64,000 nucleotides of DNA from Bretschneidera sinensis (lineage: Eukaryota; Streptophyta; Magnoliopsida; Brassicales; Akaniaceae). The stretch covers positions 39,953,501 through 40,017,500 of the forward strand of contig CM043698.1 in assembly GCA_023935145.1 (NCBI GenBank), read 5' to 3'. Below are positions 1 through 10,549 of the stretch, piece after piece (position 1 is the first letter of the stretch; the number at the start of each line of letters is the position of its first letter). Both the position numbers and the translations under genes were made by a program. Under the pieces are notes generated by a model. It was not told the DNA's origin. It made no database searches and worked only from the letters and a program-made list of their open reading frames with translations.

Positions 1-1245
1 ATTATTTGATAATAATATTAAATTTAATTGTTAGAGTATGATTGGGTGGTATATAAATCTTTGGTGGATAGATATGGTATAAATGTTGGACTTGTAGAAA
101 AATTTTATGTGAGAAGAAATATTATTAGAAAAATGAGTTGATTTAAAAATAAAAGCAATAAGTGAAATTCTTGATGAGCTATGGTTGAGATTTTGATATG
201 AATTTTTAAGGAGATAACTTTCAGTGGATCTTAACAAACTTTGATGGATGATTTGATGAGATTTGTGATGAAATTTAGTGAATTTTGACAAGTTTTAACG
301 GATGATTTGATGTGATTTGGGATGAGAGAGTCTTAGTGGAAAAATTTTATATAAATTTGAGAATGATCATGATAACCAATTTAATTGTTTTGAATTTATG
401 TTGTTTTTATATTACTGTTTGTATGTTCATTTGATATCGTTGTTCATATGCATATGCATTAAATGAAAAGAAAAGAACTGGGAAGGCAGCCGGTCTAATT
501 GAAAAACCGTGACAGCTGGATTATATTGGAAATAAATTCCGTGACAGCCGGAATAAGCTGTAAAGAAAAGAACCAGGAAGGCAGCCAGTCTAAGATAATA
601 ACAACCTGTCGACAGGTGGAAAGATGTTCCCATCATAATCATTCATGTATTACACCTATTTTAAATTTTGCATATATTATGGAAATGCTGTGTGTGGTAT
701 ATTGTGGTGAGTTTATTTAGAGATGATTGAGTCTCCTAGAGAGAGACAGTTACAGTGAGAAAAAGAGAAAGAAACATAGAAATATGATAATATGGGAATT
801 ATTTAAATATTAGACATTTATGCTATTATCTAGTTATAGGAGAAATAATTGTTTAAATATTAATGGGATATTTACAAAATTGGAATACTTTTAGTAAATT
901 TAATTCACTGAGCTTGTGAAGCTCATCTCTCATTGTACAATGATTTTCATGTAGCAGACAAAATAAATAGTCTGGTGGGTTGAGAGGCAATCAAGGCCAT
1001 TTTCTGTTAGCCAGGTATGTGTCAATATCTTCAGACTAATGAGAAAATAAAATGAAAATTTTTATTGTAAATATTCATGCATTTATGTTTAAAGTAAATA
1101 TCATATTTGTTTACCTCCCCTGTTGAGGATAAAATTAAAAATTTCGGTTAGTATTTTATTTATTGTTGCATATATGTGTCGTGCTAGGATTCTCAAAATG
1201 TGATGACACTGTCTCGGGGGTGGCCAACCCAAATGGGTTGTTACA
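1..1245 (+). repeat. Tek-1 5' LTR (partial)
   Basis: This matches 33237-34578 closely over its whole length. It ends in ..GTTACA, four bases before the primer site. The shared stretch holds AAGAACYRGGAAGGCAGCC-type units (two here, four tandem copies in the 3' LTR) and the chromovirus LTR end ..GGGTGGCCAACCC..TTACA. No gene is contained; short open frames here are chance. Confidence 0.9.
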
Positions 1246-1249
1246 ATTT

Positions 1250-1261
1250 TGGTATAAGAGC
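1250..1261 (+). other. Tek-1 primer binding site, initiator tRNA-Met type
   Basis: TGGTATAAGAGC lies four bases after the LTR end. The usual plant site for initiator tRNA-Met is TGGTATCAGAGC, so one base differs. It fixes element polarity as plus. Confidence 0.85.
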
Positions 1262-1345
1262 ATTAGGTTTTAAGATTCTGTAGACTGCATAAAAAGAAAG
1301 AAAGTGGAAGATTAAATAAATTATATTTTAGTGAACAGTCTGAGG

Positions 1346-2530
1346 ATGACACGTGGACGTGCTAGAGGTAGAGTTAGAGTTGTTGATTGGAGAAGGGGTG
1401 GTATGCCCTAATATTTTTGACAAGTCGAGGTTGAGTCTGAACTTGTGGTTCCTAGAAGGGAACGTGTTGACAACATAATTGACATTGGTAAAGGTGTGAG
1501 ATAATCCGAAGTTAAAAGAGATGAGCTAAGACAAGCTCTTACACATAATCTTAAGAAAAATGAATGTAATAAATAATAGAATTGATAACTCATAGTATAT
1601 ACTTGATGGACAGGCTGGAGCAATGTTTGAGGTTGTAAATCTAGTAATGATGAACGTTTAAAAAGGGGGAAAGGTGGGTTTATGCATAAGACGCAGGAAT
1701 ATATATTAAGTTGAATGCCTTAAAGGATCTATGAATTCTTTTAAGCTTGAGTTTTAGGAGAAATATGTAGAGAGATTATTTGGTACTTTACTGGTAACTG
1801 ATAGGCAGATGGTCACTTTTGTTTCATTCGAGTTAGAATGAGAAGTTTTAGAATGATGAGAGGATATTCTTCCCAGGGTAAGTACAGATGTTGTTAGACC
1901 CTTAACCTGGAATAGGTTTAAGGAGGTTTTCTTTGATAAATATTTTTCCTTAGACCTTTAGAGCCCAACAAAATAAAGATTTTATTTATTTGGGGTAAAT
2001 ATATTGACTGTGGCTTAGAATGATAACAGATTTGCGGTCTGGTCAATGGTTGTACCGAAAAATGGTAAACCTAAAAGAGAATAAGTGTAAGAGGTTCAAA
2101 GATGAACTATGTTTTGAGATTTGATCAAAACTATCTTATATGAGGCATATGAATTATGTCAGATTGGTGGATACAACACTTCAGATTGAGAAGGATGTGA
2201 TGGAGTTTAAAGGAAAGAGAAAGAGTGGTTAAAAAAAAAATAGACATGAAGATTATAGAGTTAATAGTAGTATGAATTTACAGAGTGAGAAACCACCCTA
2301 GAGGAGGCATTCCTTGTTACAGGGAACTGAAGTACAGAGTCAAAGGAAAGCAGGATCTATTATTTCTGTAGCTCAGAATACTATTGGTGGGACCCTTAGA
2401 TTTAGGAGACAGGTTATGGGAACTGGGAGTCAGGGTATAGGAAGTAAGTATGCCACCAAGGGAAAATGATAATCTGATGTATGATTGAGAAGTAGAAGTT
2501 TATCATAGATATATTTTATCCCATAATTAT
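1346..2530 (+). pseudogene. Tek-1 gag remnant
   Basis: An ATG at 1346 opens MTRGRARGRVRV, a basic start like that of Tek-2 gag at 58291 (MSCGHGRRRARV). A stop follows after about 20 codons. Farther on, WNRFKEVFFDKYF (around 1909-1947) is the conserved retrotransposon-gag core. No reading frame stays open and I could not find a clean CCHC zinc knuckle. Gag would form the virus-like particle; this copy cannot. Confidence 0.7.
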
Positions 2531-2561
2531 TGTAATTTGAGGTGCCTTATATATAGAAAAA

Positions 2562-2816
2562 GTGGATATATCAATGTTGGTTGATCTTGGTGCAACCCAT
2601 TCTTTTGCATCCAATATTTATATGATGTATATTAAAGTATGTATTAGCCCTTGGATACAAAATATTTTTGTTAAAGTTCTCACCAGAGGTAGAGTGATAA
2701 TCATAAATGTTTACGAAGGTTGTGTGATTCATATCAGTGATAGAAAATCTGAAGTTGATTTATTATCTTTGAATATGGTTGATTGTTTCAAAAAGAATGT
2801 AGTGTTCAAGATATGA
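2562..2816 (+). pseudogene. Tek-1 protease remnant
   Basis: An 84-codon open piece begins MDISMLVDLGATHSFAS. LVDLGATHSF corresponds to the retropepsin active site (usually DSGATHSF) of chromovirus polyproteins. The flanking frame is broken on both sides. It lies in the expected order between gag and reverse transcriptase. Confidence 0.75.
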
Positions 2817-3187
2817 ATATGAAGAGTTTAATTTTCAGGGAGAACATAAGATACTCTCGAACTATCATATTTTTCTCTAACCACTAGGAGATGATTGAAG
2901 AAAGGTTGTGAGGAGTATTTAACATACATAATGGATCCTAGAAAGGAAAATATGACGTTAGAATAAATCTTAGTGATAAAAGATTATTCTAATATAATTT
3001 CTTAATGAGTTGTCTATGTTGCCTCCAAGTAGGGAGATTAAATTTTCTATTGATATGATACCAGGATCATCACATATATTTAATAGCACCCTACAGAATG
3101 ACGTCAGCTGAATTGAGAAAGTTGAACGTACTATTTTAAGAATTTGTGGATAAACAATTTATCTGACCTAATGAATTTGGGGAGTCA

Positions 3188-3656
3188 GGTGTTGTTAGTG
3201 AAGAAGGAAGATGGAACGATAAGAGTATGTATAGACTACAGATAGTTGAATAAGAACAAATATATTTTCCCAGGATAAATAAAGAGTTTGAGCAGTGTAA
3301 GGAGTGAAGGTGTTTTCTAGGATAAACCTGAGATTAAGTTATCACCAATTGAAGATAGAGAATGGAGACATGCCTAAGATTGTTTTTAGGACACGTTATA
3401 GTCATAGGTTTCTTGTGATGACATTTGGATTGAATAGTATTCCAGAAACATTCATGGATTGGATAAATAAAATGTTTGAACCATTTCTTGATAATCTTGT
3501 GGTTGTGTTCAACGATAACATTTTGGTGTATTTTAAGACTAAGGAAGAGCAGGTAAAACATTTAGAAATTATGTTGGAGATTTTGAGGAGAAAGAGATTG
3601 TATGATATAAGTTCTCTAAGTGTGAATGTTGGTTGAATGAAATAACTTTCTTGGAA
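3188..3656 (+). pseudogene. Tek-1 reverse transcriptase, 5' half
   Basis: LVKKEDGTIRVCIDYR (from about 3193), then, after a broken stretch, SRINLRLSYHQLKI and VVVFNDNILVY are RT motifs of Ty3/gypsy. The catalytic FIDD/YVDD box reads FNDN, so the second aspartate of the DD pair is lost. Stops occur at about 3244 and again before 3304. The gene is cut at 3657-3661 by Ath-1 and resumes at 30802 in the same domain, at the motif that normally follows TFLGHVIS. Confidence 0.85.
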
Positions 3657-3661
3657 CCTGT

Positions 3662-4875
3662 TGATGAGTCTTAAATATTGCATATTTAAGCCCTTTAATT
3701 TATATTTGTTAGGTTCTTAATTTGTATTATTTCACTTTATTTTATGTTTTTTTTTGTGTTTTGTGTATTTTTATAGGTTTGTGGAGAAAATGAAGCATTT
3801 TTGGAGATATTAAGCTTCAAGAGCAAAGAGGATGCATAGTGCGATCGATCACACAAGATATGCGATCGAGCGCACTTGCCTATGAACGAGTGCAAGGTCA
3901 ACATCCCACATCAAAATATTTGCAGTTCAGTGCATCTGCGATCGATCGTAACAGACATGCGATTGATCGCACCATTCTGCGGTTGAGTGCACTCGGGCCA
4001 GCGTCCCACATCGAATCTGAAACCTACAGTGCTCCGAGACTCCCCCTATATAAACACCATCTGACTCCATCATTCAGTGTACAATTCCTAGGCCACTTTG
4101 GTGTTAACCGGTGGACGTCTGCTAGCATTCTAGTGGATCCCGAAGGCTTTGCTACCACGAGGGGAAGCGCCGCCCATCAGCAAGTGGAATTTCTCCCATG
4201 TAAAGTTATTTATTTCTTTTTATTTAGTTGTTTTAGTTTAATGTTTAGCGCTTTTATTATGAATTTTAGTTTCATAGTTATGAGTGGCTAAAATCTTCAG
4301 CTAAGGTTGAAGATGAAGCCTTGCCGTTGTTTGGCATAGTAGTTCAGATTTGTTTGTACAAATCTGACATTTTTTTAGTATAAATATTCTGTCAATTATT
4401 TGAGTTAATCTTGTGATTGATTGAGTTTAAATTGTTCTGTTGGATATTCCTTGTGTTTCATCTGATGGATACATCGAATTGTTTTCGATTAAATTGGATT
4501 TCCTTTGTGATTTGTTGAGAGCAGATACATTGGATGCTTTTGGTTTAATTAGGATATTCTTTGTTTTTTGTCTTATAGTTGGATTCATGGAATTTTTTGA
4601 TAGGCTATCTTTAGAACATTGAGTTATATGCTTAACTTTGGCGGGGTGGATTCAGAAAGTTTAGTGTGTTTTTATTAGTTTTTAAAATCAATTTAGTTTA
4701 GTTTTTATTTATTTTGCAACATACAATTCAAAAACTCGGAACTAGGTTAAGATAAGATTAGTTTAGATAAAATTATATTTTCACAACATAATTCCCCGTG
4801 GATTCGACCTCGCACTTGCACAACGCTATACTGCAAACGACTCGTGCACTTGCGAGTAATTTAAAACTCACAACA
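3662..4875 (+). repeat. Ath-1 5' LTR
   Basis: This 1214-bp LTR begins TGATGAGTC and ends CTCACAACA. It holds a palindrome array (3840-3991), a TATA box (about 4046-4054) and, near its end, a stem-loop (arms 4809-4821 and 4844-4856). It aligns throughout with the split 3' LTR, with scattered differences and a shorter T-run than at 19266. Open frames inside it (for example 3839-4291) are not genes. Confidence 0.93.
3840..4054 (+). promoter_or_regulatory. Ath-1 U3 palindrome array and TATA box
   Basis: Five near-copies of TGCGATCGATCGCA, a perfect palindrome in its consensus form, start at about 3840, 3861, 3937, 3958 and 3978. A TATA box (CTATATAAAC) follows at about 4046. The 3' LTR repeats the layout (sites 19357-19530, TATA at about 19581). 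Placement just upstream of the TATA box suggests paired binding sites for a dimeric factor; that role is inferred. Confidence 0.65.
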
Positions 4876-4881
4876 AGTTTT

Positions 4882-4897
4882 TGGCGCCGTTGTCGGA
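4882..4897 (+). other. Ath-1 primer binding site, tRNA-Asp type
   Basis: TGGCGCCGTTGTCGGA starts six bases after the LTR end. It matches the 3' end of plant tRNA-Asp (TGGCGCCGTTGCCGGGGA) except near its 3' side. This primer choice is usual for Athila-like elements. Confidence 0.85.
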
Positions 4898-5079
4898 GAG
4901 TTGTTTTGTTTGTGAAATTTTTGTCTGAATTAATTTTATTTTTCTACTAGTTAGTTAGCATTATTTGTTTAATTTTTCTGTTTGGCAATTTTATTTTATT
5001 TTATTTGTTTATTAAAAAAATAAAAAAACATTTTGCAAATTTCTACTGGCAGGTTATTTTAGTGCTTTTTGTTCGGTTT

Positions 5080-6872
5080 ATGCTTGGTCGGAGATCCTTG
5101 AATTTAGATTTGACACATTTAGATCCCGACTTAGAAAGAACTCTTAGGAGGCAGAAGAGAGCACCAGTTGAAATGGGAGAAAATTTTAGGAATACAAATC
5201 ATCCTGAACATGTAAAGCAACATAGAGCTTGGAACGTGGATTCCACTACATCCCTTAGGGATTTGTTCGCATCCGTTGCGACTAATTCATCTTCTTGCAT
5301 AGTGTTGCCACCTACCAATGCCACCCATTTCGACTTGAAGCCACATGTTATCCAACTCTTACCCTTATTCCATGGCTTAGATCTTGAAAATCCTTATAGT
5401 CATGTGAAGAAGTTCAAAGACATTTGTGCCACATTTAAATTCCAGAACTTCTCTGAGGAGTCAGTCCATCTTCGACTCTTCCCTTTTTCTCTTCACGATA
5501 GAGCTAGGGCGTGGTTGGATTCCAACACGCCCGGGTCTATTACATCTTGGGAAAACCTGCTTAGCAAATTTCATCATAAGTTTTTCCCAATGTCTCGAGT
5601 GAATGAGTGCCGAAAGGAGATTAGCTCTTTCATTTAGGATGAGGATGAAAAATTTTCTGAGAGTTGGGAACGCTTCAAAGAGCTACTGATCAGATGCCCT
5701 CCACATAGATATGAGAAGTGGAGACTCGTTCAGTTCTTCTACCAAGGGTTGACTCAACCTAACCGTAGCATGATCGAGTCTATGAATGGGGGGTATTCTT
5801 AAGTCTGACGGGAGATGAAGCCTACAACGCATTGGACAAGTTGTCCGATAACTTGCAGTAGTGGGATTTTTCAAGCTGTCGATATAAGTCCGTCCGTGCT
5901 CCTAAGAGGGGAGGCATCTATGAGGTTAGGGAGGACGCTGATTTGAAGATAAAGTTTGATGCCCTCACTAAGAAGATTGATGCTCTCACTGTGAGCCAAT
6001 CCATCAATGCTGCCAACACATTCAATGTTGAAAGCTGTTCCATCTGTGCTAGTCCCATGCATCTACCACAGAATTGCCCATCAATGTCGGCTTGCGCCGA
6101 GTATCCTATGGAACAAGTAAATGCTTTCAATGACTATCGAAGGCAGTCAAATGGATCATATTCTGAGACGTACAATCCAGGGTGGCGGAACCACCCAAAT
6201 TTTTCATGGAGGCAGAACCAACCAATGAATCAGGGAGAAGTCCCTCATAATGCTCAAAATCAATATCCTCCCGGATTTGCCCAACAAATTCCTGTTCATG
6301 GTCGTTTTGCCTATCCAACACCATTACCTACTTACCAAGCTCCCACTCAAACACAAGCGCTAGTTTCACAGTCACCAGAGGACACCATTAAGGAATACAT
6401 GAAAATGAATAGCCAATCCATGAGCGACGTAAGGAATGCAACAATGGTAAACACCCAAGCAATTGCCAAGCTGGAGAGTTAAATAGGGCAAATTGCAAGT
6501 CACTTGGGTGAGAGAGAGAAAGGGAAGTTCCCCAGTCAGCCCGTGCCCAACCCGAAAGGACAATTTATGGTTGGGAGTTCATCAACTCCTACGCACGGGG
6601 AGGAACAAGTACAGTCGATTGTCACACTGAGGTCTGGGAGACAAGTGGATAATAGAGTGGAAGAGAGCCCTGCTATACAGCAAGGGCAAGGGAGTGGCAA
6701 CAAAAAGAAGAGAGATGATGAGCCATCTACAGCCACACTTACTGAAAAAGACCCTCCTAGGTCGTTTTTGGATGCCATCCATCAAGTGCCATCATATGCC
6801 AAGTTTTTAAAGGACTTGGTCACTATCAAGAGGAGGATGAATGTCCCAAAGAAGGCATTTTTGACTGAGTAG
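5080..6872 (+). pseudogene. Ath-1 gag polyprotein, broken
   Basis: The start is set at MLGRRSLNLDL (5080) because Ath-2 gag starts with the same residues; an upstream ATG at 5005 has no such support. The gag core runs about 5300-5800 (FHGLDLENPY, LRLFPFSLHDRARAWL, FPMSRVNECRKEI). A TAG at 5635 replaces a CAG that Ath-2 keeps. At the G6 run (5788-5793) the frame must step back one base to continue. A zinc-knuckle-like CSICASPMHLPQNC lies near 6034. Further stops are at about 5861 (TAG), 6480 (TAA) and 6870 (TAG); Ath-2 has CAA and CAG at the last two. Compared with Ath-2, about 95 bases before LDAIHQ are missing. Confidence 0.88.
5779..5808 (+). other. Candidate -1 frameshift site (G6 run) in Ath-1 gag
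   Basis: ATGAATGGGGGG is followed at once by a stop in the gag frame, while a one-base backward slip on the G-run continues the protein (..FLSLTGDEAY). Ath-2 has the same six Gs and needs the same shift (13092-13097, minus). A shared inherited deletion would look the same. Confidence 0.35.
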
Positions 6873-8074
6873 GTCAGTTTAATCCTTCAGTGCAAGCTAC
6901 CCATTAAGTATAAGGACCTAGGTTATCCTACCATCTCTTGCACAATAGGAGTCAGCCATATTGAGAGGGCTCTTTTGGATCTAGGGGCGAGTGTGAATCT
7001 TCTACTCTACTCAATCTATTTGCAGTTGGGGTTAGGAGAATTGAAGCCCACATCCACGACACTTCAATTGGCTGACAGGTCAGTGAAAAGACCACGGGGA
7101 GTAGTTGAGGACGTCTTGATAAAAGTGGATAAATTCTATTTCCCAGTGGATTTTATTGTGCTTGACACAGAGCCGGTCCAGAATGTAGGGATTCAAATAC
7201 CAATAATTCTAGGGAAACCATTCTTAGCCACAGCTAACACCCTAATCAATTGTAGGACAGGGGTGATGAAGATCTCCTTCGAAAATATGACAGTGGAGTT
7301 AAACATATTTGATATCACTAGGCAACCACTGGAGTATGATGAAGTGAGAAATGTATGCTTGATAGAGGAGATTTTTGAAGAGACTGTGGATGAATCAAGC
7401 ATTGAGGATCCCCTGGAGGCGTGTTTTGCTCACTTTGGAGAGGACTTGGGCTTAGATAAGCTACTCGAGGAAGTGAATGCCATTTTGGAGTCTGATCCTC
7501 AGGAAAGCAATGAGACAGAGGAGACCGCCGAACCTGAAACCCCCAAGAAAGAACTTAAGCCTTTACTAGATAATCTTAAGTATAAGTTCTTAGGTTCAAC
7601 CGATAATTTGTCTGTGATTACAGCTTCAGATTTAGGTGAAGCACAAGAGGAGAAATTATTAGATGTCGTAAGAGAGCACAAGGAAGCTATCGGGTGGACC
7701 ATTAAGGATATCAGGGGAATCAGCCCCTCAGTGGTGATGCACAAGATACATTTGGAGGAGAATACCAAGCCATCGAGGGAGCCACAAAGAAGGCTCAACC
7801 CAGCTATGCAAGAGGTTGTGAGGGCAGAAATAATTAAGCTGTTAGATGCAGGGATCATTTATCCCATCTCTGATAGCAAGTGGGTGAGCCCGATTCATGT
7901 CGTGCCCAAGCGAGCAGGATTGATGGTAGCAAAGAATAAGGACGATGAGTTAGTGCCAACTCGTGTTCAGTCAGGGTGGAGCGTGTGTATAGACTACCGT
8001 AAGCTGAACGTTGCCACAATGAAGGATCACTTTCCACTGCCATTTTTTGATCAGATGGTGGAGCGTTTGGTTGG
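6873..8074 (+). pseudogene. Ath-1 protease and N-terminal reverse transcriptase
   Basis: One frame runs from the TAG at 6870 to the Ath-2 junction. LLDLGASVNLL (about 6973) and ILGKPFLATANTL (about 7207) are the two conserved blocks of the Athila-type protease. A linker rich in E and D follows (7380-7560). RT begins with IIYPISDSKWVSPIHVVPK, CIDYRKLN and HFPLPFFDQMVERLVG. The reading continues into Ath-2 LTR sequence for about 100 bases, which is meaningless. RT resumes at 15366. No stop lies within this segment, so only the insertion breaks it. Confidence 0.9.
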
Positions 8075-9466
8075 TGTTGTGAGTTTTAATTTACTCGCAA
8101 GCGCACGAGTCATTTGCAGTATAGTGTTGTGCAAGTGCGAGGTCGAATCCACAGGGAATTGTGTTGTGAAGATATAATTTTATCTAAAATACTCTTATCT
8201 TAACCTAGTTCTGAATTTCAGATGATAATTTGCAAAAGAAATTAAAATTAAACTAAATTGATTTTTAAAAACTAATAATTAAAACACTAAGGTTTCCAAA
8301 TCCACCCCACCGAAGTTAAGCATATATGGTCTAAAAATATAGCCTATCAAAACATTCCATGAATCCAACTATAAGACAAAAAACAAAGAATATCCCAACT
8401 AAACCAAAAGCATCCAATGTATCCGCTCTCAACAAATCACAAAGGAAATCCAATTTAATCGAAAAGCATTCAATGTATCCATCAGATGAAACACAAGGAA
8501 TATCCAACAGACAATTTAAACTCAATCAATTATAAGATTAACTCAAATAATTGACAGAACATTTATACTAAAAATTGTCAGATTTGTACAAGCAAATCTG
8601 AACTACTACGCCAAACAACGGCGGGGCTTCATCTTCAACTTTAGCTGAAGAGTCTAGCCACTCATAACTATGAAACTACAATTCATAATAAAAGTGCTAA
8701 ACATTTAAACTAAAACAACTAAATGTAAAGAAATAAATAAATAACTTTACATGGGAGAAATTCCACTCGCTGACGAGCAGCGCTTCCCCTCGTGGTGACA
8801 AAGCCTTCGAGATCCACCAGAATGCTAGCGGACGTCCACCGGTAAACACCAAAGTGGCTCAGGAATTGTACATTAAAGATGAAGTGAAGAAGGGCTTATA
8901 TAGGGAAATATCACAAGTGCAATACTCTTCAAATCCGATGTGGGATACTGCAGATTCCAATTTTTGCTCTTTGACCTTTGCCTACTAAAACTGCCATACC
9001 TTTCTCTAGAAAAATAATTTTATTGATCCGTAAAATTCCCCAGAAAATATACATCGGGATCTTTCCAAGCATATATGGCTAATCTCGTGGTTATTCCTGA
9101 ATCAATACAGTTAAATCCTCAAAAATGGCTGATCTGTCACGCTGAAATCATGCACAGCCTGACCTTTGTCTACTAAAACTACTATAACTTTCTCTAGAAA
9201 AATCATTTTATTGATCCGTAAAATTCTTCAGAAAATATACATCCGGATCTTTCCAAGCATATATGGTTCATCTTCTGGTTCTTCCTAAATCAATACAGTT
9301 TAATCCTAAAAAATGGTTGATCTGCACGAGCAATTCTGGCAATTTAGTGAAACTTCTTTCCAAGCTTGTAAACCTATAAAACAACGAAAACAACTCAAAG
9401 TAACAAATTCCTAAGCTAACAAATGTAAATTAAAGGGCCAAAATATGCGATATTTGGCACTCATCA
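8075..9466 (-). repeat. Ath-2 3' LTR
   Basis: It reads TGTTGTGAG..CACTCATCA on the plus strand. It carries the terminal stem-loop near 8090-8145, a minus-strand TATA box at about 8897-8904, and a 188-bp tandem duplication (see 8972). It aligns over its whole length with 13974-15365. Confidence 0.93.
8972..9330 (-). repeat. 188-bp tandem duplication inside the Ath-2 LTR
   Basis: Two copies start at TGACCTTTG (8972) and TGACCTTTG (9160), each with CTACTAAAAC, TTTCTCTAGAAAAAT and CCAAGCATATATGG. The 5' LTR has the same pair (14871 and 15059). Solo LTR-1 has only one copy (about 43737-43910). Confidence 0.85.
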
Positions 9467-10549
9467 AATACCCCCAAACTTACAATTTGCTAGTCCCTTA
9501 GCAAAACAAAATAATAAAAAAAAACCTAAATGAAATACAAAGAACATAAAGATAAGTTCATCACTCATGGTATCCAAAAATTTAAGGAGCACACATCACC
9601 ATGATATTCATTCATGAGAAAGCTTAAAAAGATAAATCCATCTTCACAATGAATAGAAAAGTTAAAATCTAATTACTTACAAAAGACAGGTTAAGGCATC
9701 ACAAGTCTGACACTGTGTAAAGTGAATTAGCATATAGAAATGAAGCTTCCAAGTGACTCCAATGTGTAAGGTCTCTATGTCTCAAGATTCACCAAATTTT
9801 CCATCAGAATGAACAAAAATGGCATAGTTTTTATCTTTTTTTTTTATATAAAAAGCTCTGCTATGTTTAATTCCCTTAAGCTTTCTAATTGACCCATGTA
9901 GCGAGTGTTGAATTTTTTTTATTTTTTATTATGCTTTTCTATGCCCAAGAGTTCATCCAACAAGTCATCCAGTTTCAGTTAAGATAAGGAAAAATACACA
10001 TTAAAATCACGTGTCATACCTCACATAATTTGTACTAATGTGCTCGTGTTAGATTAGATCAAACATGTGAATTCTCAAAATGCCTAAAAGTAAGTAATTA
10101 AATTTTAAAAATTTAGCACCAGATCATGTGTTCAAAATGTTAAGCTCACCAATGACATCACATCACAGAAAATGTTTAGATCAACCAAAATTTCACGATA
10201 ACATGAGCATGCATTTATCTCTACGACGAAAAGACAACAAATTAGGACAAAGTGTGTGATATGTCTCCCATACCCCCAAACTTAAATTACACATTGACCC
10301 CAATGTGTGACTAATACGGAAAGAGCTGACCTGAGATGTGGAGAACTATTTGGACTGGTATGGCTCATAGCATACCCCCAAACTTGAACTGAAGTACGTA
10401 TTATCCCTGAAAAATAAAAAAAAACTGGAAAACAAAAAATACTGGAAACAAACATTAATCATAAAAATGCGAAATAATAAATAAACAGAAATGACAAGCT
10501 GTGGGGTGCCTCCCATTAGCACTAAGTTTAACGTCTTCAGCCAGACCCA
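9467..10549 (-). other. Ath-2 3' untranslated region with polypurine tracts
   Basis: The real polypurine tract abuts the 3' LTR (AAGTTTGGGGGTATT on the minus strand, 9467-9481). Two more copies of AAGTTTGGGGGTA lie at 10271-10283 and 10373-10385. The conserved post-pol box is at 10498-10546. The rest is non-coding and matches 17769-19177 of Ath-1. Confidence 0.8.

Noticed and set aside
3839..4291. 150-residue plus-strand frame (and its copy at 19394-19825)
   Set aside because: It lies wholly in the Ath-1 LTR across the palindrome array and TATA box; the two LTR copies differ in length and frame.
4882..4897. Partial tRNA-Asp gene
   Set aside because: Only the 16-18 bases complementary to the tRNA 3' end are present, at the fixed place after an LTR; these are primer sites. 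No tRNA cloverleaf was found in the window.
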